A program made the position numbers and the translations under genes. The notes under the pieces were generated by a model. The model ran no database searches and was not told where the DNA came from. It worked only from the letters and a program-made list of their open reading frames with translations. Positions 25,013 to 35,700 of a stretch of DNA of 64,000 nt are shown here, one piece after another; the stretch's first letter is position 1, and every line of letters starts with the position of its first letter. Source of the stretch: Apostichopus japonicus (Eukaryota; Echinodermata; Holothuroidea; Aspidochirotida; Stichopodidae); assembly GCF_037975245.1 (NCBI RefSeq), contig NC_092566.1, positions 16,095,001 to 16,159,000 on the forward strand. Reading direction: 5' to 3'.

Positions 25013-26735
25013 ATGGTTACTCAGGGATCATCACAAACTAAAAGCTAGTCTATCAATAACATCTATCCTAATAAAGTATTCTTGGGGTAAGTGCAAAGTA
25101 CATTACTTATAGGGAATAATGCAGTACAGTACAAGATTTTCAACACATACCTTCTCCCCCGTTTTTTTTTTACAATTGATGCAATATGAATTTATAGATA
25201 TTTGTGGGGAGACAGGTAAGCAAGGTACGAAGTAAATTTTCTAGATATTTAACAAATTTGACCAATTTTTGGTGATATCAGGCTATTTGATTTACATAAT
25301 TGATACATAATTTCAACTGTTAATCGAGTTGAACTGCACTCATTCATGATTAAGACTGTTGAGAATGTGACGACCGATCTTGCCCGTAGCTCCAAACCAG
25401 GTTCCGGAAGCATACCTTACTTATCCTAGAAGCATCTTTGGCACCGTTATATGGCCGTGGGGGCATGTTGATAGACCATTAAAGGCTTTTAACTGGACAG
25501 AGACGATGATGTGGGGGTTGGAAGAACCAGGCATGGCTGGCTGATACCATATGAGTTAATACCAAATCAGTGGGTAAGTACCTTTTGGGGCTTTTAATCA
25601 CCGATAATGATTAACGAGAGTACAAGCATGATGAGTACACAAACAAGTGAGGTTGTCAGTTGCGAGCCAGTCACAGGGTCCCAGGAGAGATGGGGTCTCG
25701 TCACGATACACCCTCCAAGAATTTCAATTATGATCCCCAGGCATAGTTGAATAATTAAGTAGTGTCTATGATAAGATGATCTTGTAATTGTTCTAAGTCA
25801 AGATATGACTAACGGAGCTACAAATAAGAGCCCTTCACGGCTGTCTCTGTTGATATACATCAAAAGGTAAAGACGACCGCAGTACAAGCTGAAGATTAGA
25901 TAGATAACAGTATGTGTGTGCTTGTGTGTATGTATGTGTACTGTATTTATATACACGAATGTACACATACAGAATAGAAACTTCCCACACAGTATACTCG
26001 TAACTCTAAAGGAAAATTATGTGCAATTCAAATTTGAAACAACAAATTCTACTGATTGAAAATTATTGGCTAGCACATTAAAACATTGCCGATTTTAATG
26101 GCCCATTTTCTTTCCGTTAGAATATAGATTTGTTCACAAAGATAATGTTAGCATATTCGCAGATGTATACATACCTTCTCAACTTGGGAAGCAAAACTCG
26201 AGGTTTACTATATTAAGCTTTGAAACAACTGTTTCAAGTTCTTGGTATTAAGAGACAAGTCTAAGCAGGTAGGGAAGCATTCCGTACAATGGAACCTATG
26301 CAGCATATTGCAAAACCTTATAATTTTGTCATAAAACAACAAGGCTTTGAAGCTCATTTAAGACATACCTCCATAACTGTTTATACCAGTGGCTTGTAAC
26401 AGGGCTTGGGGACAGAGCTATATGGACAAGAGGCCTTCATGAACAACATAAACTTCCCCCTTCTTCAGCAACGAGCAACATGACTTGATTAGTGATACCA
26501 TGTCCTGCATGAGCTAGCACTGGCTGCCAGTACAATCCTCACTTGCTCCCTCTGAGCCCCTCCTATACCATCCTCTCCCTACCCCCTCCCCCACCCCCTC
26601 CCCTCCTTATAATATGAATCTGATCATTTCCAATATCAAACAATGGAAGTCTTAAAAGTGAAGCATCATACAGTAAGACATACTATGTTACAGTGAGCGT
26701 TTCTCATGCACATGTACAACACATGAACTTATAGC

Positions 26736-26996
26736 TCATAAACCCCCTTCTAAACCATACAATTCAGAGATATTTACAAAAACTGGAGGTCTTTTTGCTA
26801 AACACCCTCCAAAGAAAATGCTGCTCATATCTGCAATTGTTTTTACACTCCTCGATGGATATGTTGTGCTAAAATTACATTTGATTACACCAGTAAATGA
26901 TTTTCTGGAAGGGCTCAAATTTTTAATGTCAGCTTCAAGATTTGAGGGAATGCCTAAAGACCGGAGGACATAAATCACAACCCGCTCATTAAACAT
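26736..26996 (-). CDS. Unrecognised 86-aa open frame
   Basis: ATG to stop on the minus strand, starting MFNERVVIYVLRSLGIPSNL and ending ELYGLEGGL. Composition is protein-like (mixed hydrophobic, charged and Ser/Pro residues) with two cysteines but no signal peptide or helix. ATG context is weak (T at -3). It could be a chance frame, a worn-out transposon fragment or a small exon. I recognise no family and see no promoter. Confidence 0.2.
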   Translation of the reverse strand: MFNERVVIYVLRSLGIPSNLEADIKNLSPSRKSFTGVIKCNFSTTYPSRSVKTIADMSSIFFGGCLAKRPPVFVNISELYGLEGGL

Positions 26997-27899
26997 GGAA
27001 ACTCATTCATCATCTTTCAGCTATTTTGAACTTCTTTAATCGATGTACCAGTTTTCAACCTCTACAACACACACCCCCATCCCTCCACCCCCCACGACTT
27101 CCACCTCTGAGGTCACAAACCTAGACTGCCATGATCCTCAACACATTAACCAGGGATGATAATCATGATAGTTTTTTTTCAAACCTCATGCAAACCTGCT
27201 CCTGTGACAGAAGTCCTTCATATACACTTTCATACACTTGAACAACAATATGGATATATATTTAAGCTCTCCCAAAACAAGTTTTACATTGTTACATCAC
27301 TTGGTCATGTTCACAGGTTGTCATTTTGGCTGTGATATTATTCGATATTTACAATATACAAATAAACTTTGACTGTTTCTTTTCATTCCAAATTTTCTTT
27401 CTTTTTTAAACAAGAGAGATGTGTATTTCCAACTTTATTAGTGGACAAAAAAGATTGTTGAAATTTCTCCTTTTTATTTTCTTTTGATAACAAATGCTTA
27501 GTGGCAATCCATTATTATTCTTGCTGGAAGCCTGCTGTTCATTTACCAAACAAACTTGGCTGTTATAACCTTTACTTAAAATATATAGTATCTGTCCCAA
27601 AAACAGAAAGAGATAAATCACAACAAATTCTTTTTCTCTTCTTTACTGCCACCTCGATCTTTTATTGTTTCTATCCAGGTGAGACGTGAGGTGTTCTGAA
27701 TCAATCGGCAAACGCAGAGAGTCGAGCCGAGGGGCACTTTTTCGTTTGCGTGATAAGATACAAAAAGCTTGGATGATTACGCGCCAATGACGATAACTGC
27801 ATCCCCGAGCCCTCGGTCATCAGTTTCACCTGACATTTAAAAATAAGATTCATTTTCCAGCCACAATAAAAGAAAAATCGGAAATAGAGCATCTAGAGG

Positions 27900-28034
27900 A
27901 TGTCTCGATGCGAAGGAGGTGCCTATCTGCAGCCTGCCTTCGGGAAAGTAAAGGAACTCTACTTCCCAGATATGTCATCGCTATGTGAAAAACCTACCCT
28001 GCCTCTAACGGCCCGTGGAATTGCCCCGTCTTAA
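27900..28034 (+). CDS. Small ORF, 44 aa, in CpG-rich block
   Basis: ATG with A at -3 opens MSRCEGGAYLQPAFGKVKEL and ends with ARGIAPS before TAA. Two cysteines, no signal peptide. A donor-like GTAAAG follows the lysine of AFGK, so it might be only the first 16 codons of a spliced gene. It lies upstream of the TATA element at 28139, so it would not be on that transcript. No family recognised. Confidence 0.2.
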   Translation: MSRCEGGAYLQPAFGKVKELYFPDMSSLCEKPTLPLTARGIAPS

Positions 28035-28138
28035 TACCCAACAAACATGATTAATTGCAGTTTATTAACTTGCCTCGAGGAAAGAGCAATTTCCTTTTGG
28101 TTCGGCACCGTATCAGGAACGATGACGGGTGCCGCGCG

Positions 28139-28147
28139 TATATATAA
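28139..28147 (+). promoter_or_regulatory. TATA box candidate
   Basis: TATATATAA is embedded in GCGCG on the left and CCTCAGTGCG on the right. A start about 30 bp downstream (near 28170) would be followed by ATGATGATG at 28188 in a 30-codon frame (MMMGLPTRGYFGNLVNLRCA...). That frame includes a possible CAG|GTGTGC donor. Confidence 0.3.
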
Positions 28148-28290
28148 CCTCAGTGCGTGCGTGTGTCTGTGTCTGTGCGAAGATTATATGATGATGGGCC
28201 TCCCCACGAGGGGATACTTTGGTAATTTGGTTAATCTCAGGTGTGCTGGCAAGTTCATATCCAAGCAAGAAGTATTTTGATGGAAAATTA

Positions 28291-28983
28291 TCATTTAAAA
28301 AAACTTTTTTATGTCGGTACTTTTCAAATTAATGGAACAACATGATTCGATCCTTAAAACAATTAGCATCGATCTGCAAGGATTAAATACAGGGTATTCA
28401 ATGTAATTGCCACACAGAAAATGCATGAAAAGGAAAAGGGTTAGCTTTGGCAAAAATTAAAAAGGATGAATTGGTATGCCAAAATAGCTCGGAGGATTAA
28501 CAGGAGTTTTATGGTCAAAAAGGATGGAGGGAGGATAGGGGTGCGTGACTGATCATGAGGATTGAGGAGATTATATATTGTATGTTCTCAACATAATTTA
28601 ACATTATAACACAGACACAACCAAGTCATCTGTGCATCTGTTTTATGCACTATTATCATAACTGTATAAAGAGGTAGAGATATACAGTTTCCCAGAAAAG
28701 GTCTGGTCAAAATCATAGCAATATGTCGGTATAGAAAAATGGGATATCTATCAATATTACGGGAAGGCAAAATGTATTAAGATCCTTAAATATTATGTTT
28801 TTAAAACAATTAGAGCATATCCTCCCAGGAGGACATATATATGGATAATGGCCATCACATGAACCACAACCAAAACTGTTTTTGGAATATATTATACTTA
28901 TCGTTATGTAATAAAAATATACTTTGTAAGTTTAATTTACAGTTTATATGAAACGAAAATGTATATATGCTGACAATTGTAGT
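28291..28983. other. AT-rich spacer before the minisatellite
   Basis: No open frame, repeat or motif with support was seen here. Confidence 0.5.
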
Positions 28984-29095
28984 GTGAATTGTCGACTGAA
29001 ATCAGCATTAGAGTGAAACAGTTGACTGAAATTACCATTAGGGTAAACTGTGGACTGAAATCAACATAAGAGTAAACTGTCAACTGAAATCAGCA

Positions 29096-29098
29096 TTA
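29096..29098 (+). other. Left TTA target-site duplication of the MITE
   Basis: TTA precedes AGGCCCGG; the second copy is at 29504-29506. In uninterrupted repeat units the same position reads CATTAGAG with a single TTA. Confidence 0.9.
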
Positions 29099-29503
29099 AG
29101 GCCCGGTCACACTATAACGATTTTTTATCGGAATACTATCCAATTTTCCCGGAGGAATCGAAACAGCCTGTTTTACGTTCGGGTCTTCTAGCCACAGTGA
29201 TAAAGGACCTGATTTGCTATCTGTTGAGCCATTCCGATGTGGAATAGCCCTCTCCTAACTTTTGATATTGACTCCGTTTCCTTTTATCGGATAGCTATCC
29301 GATTTCTCTTCCGATTTTTATCGTTTTTCGATGTGACGTCACTTCAGAATGTAGTCCGTTCCAGAACCCCTCAGATTTGGAATAGGTATTCGAATATTCC
29401 ACTGCATTTATTACATTCACTACCACAAACCTCACTCTTCGGCCTAAAATCGGAAATATCGGACCGTATTCCGATAAAATATCGCTGTAGTGTGACCGGG
29501 CCT
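29099..29503. mobile_element. 405-bp MITE with TIRs, PIF/Harbinger-like
   Basis: The ends are AGGCCCGGTCACACTA on the left and its perfect reverse complement on the right. Imperfect pairing extends inward to about 35 bases (ATCGGA ... TCCGAT). The element is flanked by a direct TTA duplication (29096-29098 and 29504-29506). A 3-bp TWA target duplication is the known hallmark of PIF/Harbinger elements, and GGCCC-type ends followed by CACAC are common there. It encodes no transposase; the 99-aa frame at 29237-29536 runs out of the element and is not a gene. It is therefore a non-autonomous copy inserted in the minisatellite. The empty site survives at 29936-29990. Confidence 0.9.
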
Positions 29504-29506
29504 TTA
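29504..29506 (+). other. Right TTA target-site duplication of the MITE
   Basis: TTA follows CCGGGCCT and continues into GAGTATACAACTG, the normal minisatellite sequence. Confidence 0.9.
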
Positions 29507-31129
29507 GAGTATACAACTGACAGAAATCAGCAGTAAAGTCAGCAATTGGCTGAAATCAACATTAGAGTAAACTGTCAACTGAAATCAGCATTATAGAGTA
29601 AACTGTCAACTGAAATCAACATTAGAGTAAACTGTCAACTGAAATCAACATTAGAGTAAACTGTCAACTGAAATCAACATTAGAGTAAACTGTCAACTGA
29701 AATCAACATTAGAGTAAACTGTCAACTGAAATCAACATTAGAGTAAACTGTGGACTGAAATCAACATTAGAGTAAACTGTCAACTGAAATCAACATTAGA
29801 GTAAACTGTCAACTGAAATCAACATTAGAGTAAACTGTCAACTGAAATCAACATTAGAGTAAACTGTCAACTGAAATCAACATTAGAGTAAACTGTCAAC
29901 TGAAATCAGCATTATAGAGTGAACTGTCAACTGAAATCAACATTAGAGTATACAATTGACAGAAATCAGCAGTAAAGTCAGCAATTGGCTGAAATCAACA
30001 TTAGAGTGAAACAGTTGACTGAAATCACCATTAGGGTAAACTGTCAACTGAAATCAACATTAGAGTAAACTGTCAACTGAAATCAACATTAGAGTAAACT
30101 GTCAACTGAAATCAACATTAGAGTAAACTGTCAACTGAAATCAACATTAGAGTAAACTGTGGACTGAAATCAACATTAGAGTAAACTGTCAACTGAAATC
30201 AACATTAGAGTAAACTGTCAACTGAAATCAACATTAGAGTAAACTGTCAACTGAAATCAACATTAGAGTAAACTGTCAACTGAAATCAGCATTATAGAGT
30301 GAACTGTCAACTGAAATCAACATTAGAGTAAACTGTCAACTGAAATCAACATTAGAGTAAACTGTCAACTGAAATCAACATTAGAGTAAACTGTCAACTG
30401 AAATCAGCATTATAGAGTGAACTGTCAACTGAAATCAACATTGGAGTAAAGTGTCAACTGAAATCAACATAAGAGTAAACTGTCAACTGAAATCAGCATT
30501 ATAGAGTGAACTGTCAACTGAAATCAACATTGGAGTAAACTGTCAACTGAAATCAACATAAGAGTAAACTGTCAACTGAAATCAGCATTATAGAGTGAAC
30601 TGTCAACTGAAATCAACATTAGAGTAAACTGTCAACTGAAATCAACATTAGAGTAAACTGTCAACTGAAATCAGCATTATAGAGTGAACTGTCAACTGAA
30701 ATCAGCATTATAGAGTGAACTGTTGACTGAAATCAGCATTATAGAGTGAACTGTCAACTGAAATCAGCATTATAGAGTAAACTGTCAACTGAAATCAACA
30801 TTAGAGTAAACTGTCAACTGAAATCAGCATTATAGAGTGAACTGTTGACTGAAATCAGCATCAGAAAATTTCATATAGTTTAAGATGGATGGTATTTGTT
30901 TCATGTCCACATTGAAAATCACATCAACGAGTCAATAACATACAAATTTGATTCAAATTTAATTTATGGAAGGAATTTCAGGAAAATCCGGACACGACGT
31001 TACGAAAATTACTCTTCATTAAGTAGCCAACCTTCTCCTTGAAGATACAGTATGTGAACACCCTAGGTACAGTATTCCACAAAAATTCAAACTCTGCATT
31101 CCCATATCACATCATCATGCCTGCCATCA

Positions 31130-31500
31130 TCTCACCTATACCTATAACGACCGAACATTCCTTCTTCTAATTTCTGTCCCACTGACGAGACCCGGCAAAG
31201 CATTCCTCGCGCCCTCATTTCGTAATGGACTAATGGTCTGCCACAAATGTTTCTTGGATCAAAACTGATATTCCCAAATCGCCCCAGACCACACCGTCTG
31301 CTACAGGTAGCGACCAACCGACCGAAGAGCATCTTGCATGCAAATGCCAAACTTCAAATACTGCCGCGGCATCCGATGACCTTTGAAGTCTGTCAACGTT
31401 ATCTCGAGCATTATACCTGCCCTGTGGGCTCTCACGACGTCACGACGGAGAGCCCAAACGATTCCTGTCGGTGTGTCTGCGAGCATAGATAAATCTCATC
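31130..31500. other. CpG-bearing unique block
   Basis: GC- and CpG-richer than its surroundings, with overlapping frames on both strands: minus 31486-31301 starts MLADTPTGIVWALRRDVVRA; plus 31247-31492 ends CRCVCEHR. A donor-like CAG|GTATAA on the minus strand would end a frame at about 31417. None can be preferred. It could be an exon, a promoter or a conserved regulatory element. It contains the inverted repeat at 31426-31455. Confidence 0.35.
31426..31455. repeat. Inverted repeat centred near GACGTC
   Basis: GGGCTCTC and GAGAGCCC (8-bp perfect arms) enclose ACGACGTCACGACG, which includes a CRE-like TCACGACGTCACG. The structure could be a hairpin or a dimeric protein-binding site. Confidence 0.7.
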
Positions 31501-34500
31501 TCCAATGATGACATCACGGTATCACACACGCACAGACAGACAGACAGACGACTGTATCATCATCATTCATCATGCACTGCCAACGATACACCTAGCTGGT
31601 ATATCATACTGTGTGTGTACATGCGTGTATATTATATTTATATATAAATACTGTACACTCATATATGTATACACATATATATATATATATATATGCACAT
31701 GACAACCGTCATGATGGATCTAATACCATTAGGCAGATTATACAACAAGATCAAGTGACTTGGGACCCTCTCTTCTGCTTTCCTTTCTCACTACAAAAAC
31801 TGGATAATTAATTCACGTGTGCACGACAGACTGTATACACTCTCTTCAAAAACCCTGTCACACTATAACATATTATGATTACCAGATATCGGTCGCTACA
31901 AAAATAAAAGTTTTAACAAAATACATGATACGACGCTTTGATATCATCTTCAGAAAATGGAAAAACTACTGCACATATTCAATATCTGGTATTTTATGAT
32001 TAATGAATTGCTTTCAACGTTACCAAATTCTTATACAAAATTCAACTTTTGAGGCACATAAAATGATAGGTCATAATGCTGTCAATATCAAGAAGCCAAT
32101 ATCCTTAATTACATCCTCACACCTACTCTACTCTCAAAACTGTTGTGCTCTGATTGGGCTTACAAATGGTTTCTCACACCCCTATATTGTTTTGATGTTA
32201 CCACAGCCAACCCTCACTAAATTTGGCCTAGTTGGCCAAGCCATTTAACTTGGCATGCTGTCAAATAGTAAATGCAAATTACATAGTTATGAATTGAAAA
32301 AAAATAAACATTTCAGGCATGACTCTGCTCTTGATCACAAGAGAAAAGCTTATTGCTTGGACAGATTGACCAACTTGACATGAAAGAATTAATTTACATC
32401 GTTTAAAAGTGCGCTGCTTCCAAAGGAATAAACTTTACAGACTATCATTGACCAATCAAACTACTCAAACCAAGAACAGTTCAGCCAAAAATGATACATT
32501 TGAAACATTTCAAGGAAAAAACAAAAAATTTCCTCAAAACGTTGAAAACTTTTGTTGTTGTCGTTGTTGTTCTAATTGTTTGTGTTTGCAAGCATTCCTC
32601 AATAACCTGTTTTTGTTTTGCATTTTGGTATTTCCTACTTTGGTACCGAAGACAGGAACAGCTGTGTTGCTTTATAAAGTGTAGCTAGAAATAACTCTCA
32701 TCTCTGCCTATCGAGGAAGTTAAAATTTCACGACAACTCTTTTTTCCATCTCGCAGGGATCTTTATTAACCTGCTAAAAATGATGAAAACATTGTGATCA
32801 AATCCCTTCACCTTGGTTTAATTTATCCCCAGATCTGAATACAGAGTGAGTTAATACGCAAGTACGTACTTATCTATATATAGCTATAACTAGCACTACG
32901 ACTGCACCATTCATCAAAACAGGTACTTCCAAAATAGAACCACAAACAAACTGCCGCAAATGACGCTCGTGCACGGCGCGTTCTTAAAATTCCCCAAATA
33001 GACAATTTGCCGATCTGCCTGTGATGGGATCGAAGCATACCATCATGCTCCTTAGCAGTGTAAACCATGCTGGCTTATTATGAAATGCTGTGATGAATCA
33101 GGGCAATAATTAGCAGACTAATCCAAAGAAAAGTACATTAGATTGGGGAGCTGTTGGATTCATGGTGCTGACAATTATAGTATTCCCACCTCCCAACCAT
33201 CCTCCTCCCATTCACCCACACACTTAAACATGATTCTCCATCAGAAATAACTCAGCAAGCCCTTAATTTATACCAATAAAAGGCACAAAAAATAATTATA
33301 GTATATATATTCAACTCACTACTAATTAATTAGTCTTGGAATAATTAATAACAATTACCCCAGAAATTTACAAAATACCTCTATCACCACCCTCTCCCCC
33401 ACCCAAAAAAAACAAATTTCCCCTATCATTACTGCTATACAACATTCAAATAATAGCCATAAGTTTGATATAATGACACTATTTAGCATTTGATTCACAT
33501 TCCAAAATCTAAATGTTTTCTGTAGATAAAACTGTGAGTATCATTCGAAATAGCTCTCACAAAATTCCATTTCTTCTGTCGTATTTCTTCTCTTTTCTTG
33601 TTTTTTTGGAATGGGCTGTAGGTTTTATTTTTAGATCTATCCCTCTTATATAAAGCAAAATGCAATTTTCATGACCAAACCAACCCAATGGAGAGTTTCA
33701 ACCAATCAGAGGCTTTATAAATCACCAGTTACCATCAATTATCATCGTATTCCATCTCTCTCCATCTCTCTCGAGATCTCTCTAATTCTTCTCTGGCGAT
33801 GAGGGTTCTATGATCAGTAAAACACACTTTCTGAAGTGTTAGTTTGCGGTCAGGTCTATTTCCAAACACTAAGATGGGGGGGTTATATAGTTGGTTGCTC
33901 CCTGCCAGGGATACATACCCTTGGCATTCTTTCAAAAATAACTCTTACACCTCCTCCTCTCCCTCTTCCTCCTCTTCTGGAACTTTTTTTTTTTTATCTT
34001 CTTCTTTCCACCTTTGAAACTGGCCTGCTTATTCCGAACATACAAAGGATATTATCTTCCCAACGTCACTGTGCATACCATCTCTACTGGACAGATACGG
34101 CGAAACATTGCCTCATCTCCCTGCCGATCCGAGACGCTTCATCTTTTCTCGCTTTTCAAACGGGAGTGTGGAGACTCCCGCTATCATCTCAAACATTGCT
34201 GGCAATTTTCGTCATTAAGTGTTTACTATCTGCGGGCTCACACAATAACTGAGGCAGCTGGGAGCCTCACGGAAACCCCACGTGGGCTTGGAATGCTCCG
34301 AATCATCTCGTTGTATATATGTACGACAAACGACAAGAATGTAGTACTGATATTTATCTAATAACAGCTAAGCTTGAGATTCCTTCTTCCCTTACACAGT
34401 AAAAGTATTAACGATGATCTCTTTTGTAGAGATGCCTAAGATGTAACATACATATCCCATCATCAATATTAGAGGGCTGTGGCTAGTGTACCTTATATGT

Positions 34501-35100
34501 ACCTTAAAGACCATCAAAATTGCCAGCCATCTTTCTACATTCATGCAAAAAGAAATGGATGAACATTACAGATGATTTTAATACCAAATTCAAAGACGAA
34601 GAAACAGGAAAGATTCACAGTTAAGTAGAAGATTTGGCCTTTTCTTTTTAAAGTTTTGGGATCAGCAAAAAGCACAAACAGTTTAAATAGCAACCATCAC
34701 CAAAAGCCATAAATTATATGTGTATTATAGTGACAGTAGCTTTACATGCCCATCTCTTATGGTCGGGGGGGTCACCTTTTATAGGAATTAAACTTTGAGC
34801 AGAAAGTTATATCCGACACTTTTTAAAAGCCGCATGTTCCCTGGGTTTTCAATACTTTGACCTCTATCGACCTCAAATGAAGCTTGACCTCAAGAAAAAG
34901 TAATGTTCATTCTTGCAACACATATGAAATAATTGCATGTATTAAATCATGTGATAAAAAAAAATCTTTTCAAAGCCCATCAACGATTCAAATCTACAGA
35001 TCTTAATGAACATAGAAAAAAATTAAGCTGAAGGAAGGAAAAAATGGTGCGTTGTAACAGCATACAGGGTTAATTTTTAGACCATTCCACATCAGACACG
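31501..35100. other. AT-rich stretch, nothing firmly coding
   Basis: It contains a short (CAGA)4 at 31536-31551. A denser unique block at 33830-34300 has overlapping 138- and 115-aa plus-strand frames whose first part is encoded by a C/T-rich tract. No family, promoter or splice pair could be supported. Confidence 0.4.
31674..31694 (+). repeat. (AT)n microsatellite
   Basis: A short alternating AT run next to degenerate TA/CA repeats from about 31610. Confidence 0.9.
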
Positions 35101-35318
35101 CTTGCGGGGGAAAATTCTGCAACGGTGGCTTCCGTAACAAGCGAACAGTTGCATATATCAGTTCTCCCAGTTAGCGGCAGATGGCACACGACAAGTCCTC
35201 TCAACGTCATTATCCATGGAATGCACAGGTATAAGGAAACTGCTGCTTCCAGTTAGCGTGATTGTAACCATTGGACTCTGGTAGAGCTGATAATACCTCG
35301 CTCGCTCGTCCCCGGAGG

Positions 35319-35341
35319 AGATGGCCATATTACGTCAAAGT
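35319..35341 (+). promoter_or_regulatory. YY1-like and ATF/CREB-like sites upstream of TATA
   Basis: GAGATGGCCATATTACGTCA combines a YY1-type core (ATGGCCAT) with an ATF/C/EBP-type TTACGTCA, about 80-100 bp upstream of the TATA box at 35422. TGACG occurs again immediately after. Sites are read by eye from known consensus patterns. Confidence 0.3.
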
Positions 35342-35421
35342 GACGACCCGCAGTGCTCTGTCACCGAAGGAATGTACAGGTAAACGTGTCAATAGTTCCC
35401 CCTTTACCGGATTTTTGGCGC

Positions 35422-35430
35422 TATAAATAG
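35422..35430 (+). promoter_or_regulatory. TATA box candidate, plus strand
   Basis: GGCGCTATAAATAGTATAAC is a near-ideal TATA element (TATAAATAG) with GC flank on the left. The expected start lies about 35445-35455. It is followed by two ATG frames and, 250 bp on, by a consensus splice donor. Together with the CpG-bearing sequence at 35100-35600 this is one of the better promoter candidates in the window. Confidence 0.45.
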
Positions 35431-35472
35431 TATAACCTTCATTCCAGTCACCCAAAGGACACTTTTGAGGAG

Positions 35473-35583
35473 ATGGCGATGACGATTTCGAGGATGTGTA
35501 CTTTGCCGTGCGGCATCCGCTTAAAGGTTATAGTGCACGAGACGCAGGAGCGGATCGGCTTTATCGATACAGCAAATGGATAG
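35473..35583 (+). CDS. 36-aa ORF just downstream of TATA (uORF or small peptide)
   Basis: GAGATGGCG has A/G-rich context with G at +4. The frame reads MAMTISRMCTLPCGIRLKVI and ends GFIDTANG before TAG. It starts about 20-30 bases after the inferred transcription start. It is codon-rich in CpG and protein-like. If the first exon runs to the donor at 35701, it would be an upstream ORF preceding the ATG at 35643. If a weaker GTAAAA donor at 35585 is used, it could be the true start of a longer protein. No family recognised. Confidence 0.3.
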   Translation: MAMTISRMCTLPCGIRLKVIVHETQERIGFIDTANG

Positions 35584-35642
35584 TAAAACTGTCTTCAGCA
35601 TTGCCAGATGAAACCACTAATACGATGGGGACATAATCTGTG

Positions 35643-35700
35643 ATGCATCTGAACTCCGATCCGAGGTCTCCAAGCATATCATTTATTAATCATCTAGAAA
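35643..35700 (+). CDS. Possible coding start in first exon, ends at gtaagt
   Basis: ATG opens MHLNSDPRSPSISFINHLE plus 1 base before the consensus donor GAAA|gtaagtgcc at 35701 (exit phase 1). It shares the presumed first exon with the TATA box at 35422. Exons with phase 1 entry further on the plus strand are 51124, 57197 and 62373, but linkage is not shown. The peptide is too short to identify. Confidence 0.25.

Larger units (their letters stand above)
22283..27659. other. Long AT-rich stretch, mostly non-coding
   Basis: Apart from the 23010-23133 candidate it holds a pyrimidine tract (24909-25012), C-rich patches near 23800-23885 and 26570-26610, and an unrecognised 86-aa minus-strand frame (26996-26736). 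A donor-like GTAAGT at 25574 has only a 27-codon frame before it. Nothing else is seen. Confidence 0.4.
27660..28290 (+). promoter_or_regulatory. CpG-rich block, candidate promoter region
   Basis: In a CpG-poor, AT-rich neighbourhood this block keeps many CpGs: I count about 19 in 27900-28150, near the number expected from its base composition. It contains a GC-flanked TATA element (28139-28147). A strong acceptor-like site (tattgtttctatccag) ends at 27678. A 44-aa ORF at 27900-28034 has A at -3. It resembles an unmethylated promoter/5' exon region. Direction is uncertain, though the TATA box points to the plus strand. Confidence 0.35.
28984..30864 (+). repeat. Large minisatellite, 29- and 31-bp units, about 50 copies
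   Basis: The common unit is AACATTAGAGTAAACTGTC followed by AACTGAAATC (29 bp). A second class has CAGCATTATAGAGTGAACTG in place of the first part (31 bp). Variants such as TGGACTG, GTTGACTG and ATACAATTGACAG recur in fixed order, showing higher-order duplication. Most units carry CAACTG, which fits both an E-box (CANNTG) and the Myb consensus YAACKG. It is interrupted by the MITE at 29099-29503. There are no spacers of the CRISPR kind; the units abut directly. Confidence 0.97.

Noticed and set aside
25501-25573. Plus-strand segment ending at a consensus gtaagt donor
   Set aside because: The acceptor is poor and the frame short (about 27 codons) with no recognisable peptide.
29237-29536. 99-aa open frame inside the MITE
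   Set aside because: It crosses the right TIR into the minisatellite and has no transposase features.
28984-30864. CRISPR-like array
   Set aside because: The 29-31 bp units abut directly with no unique spacers, and the context is eukaryotic; it is a minisatellite.
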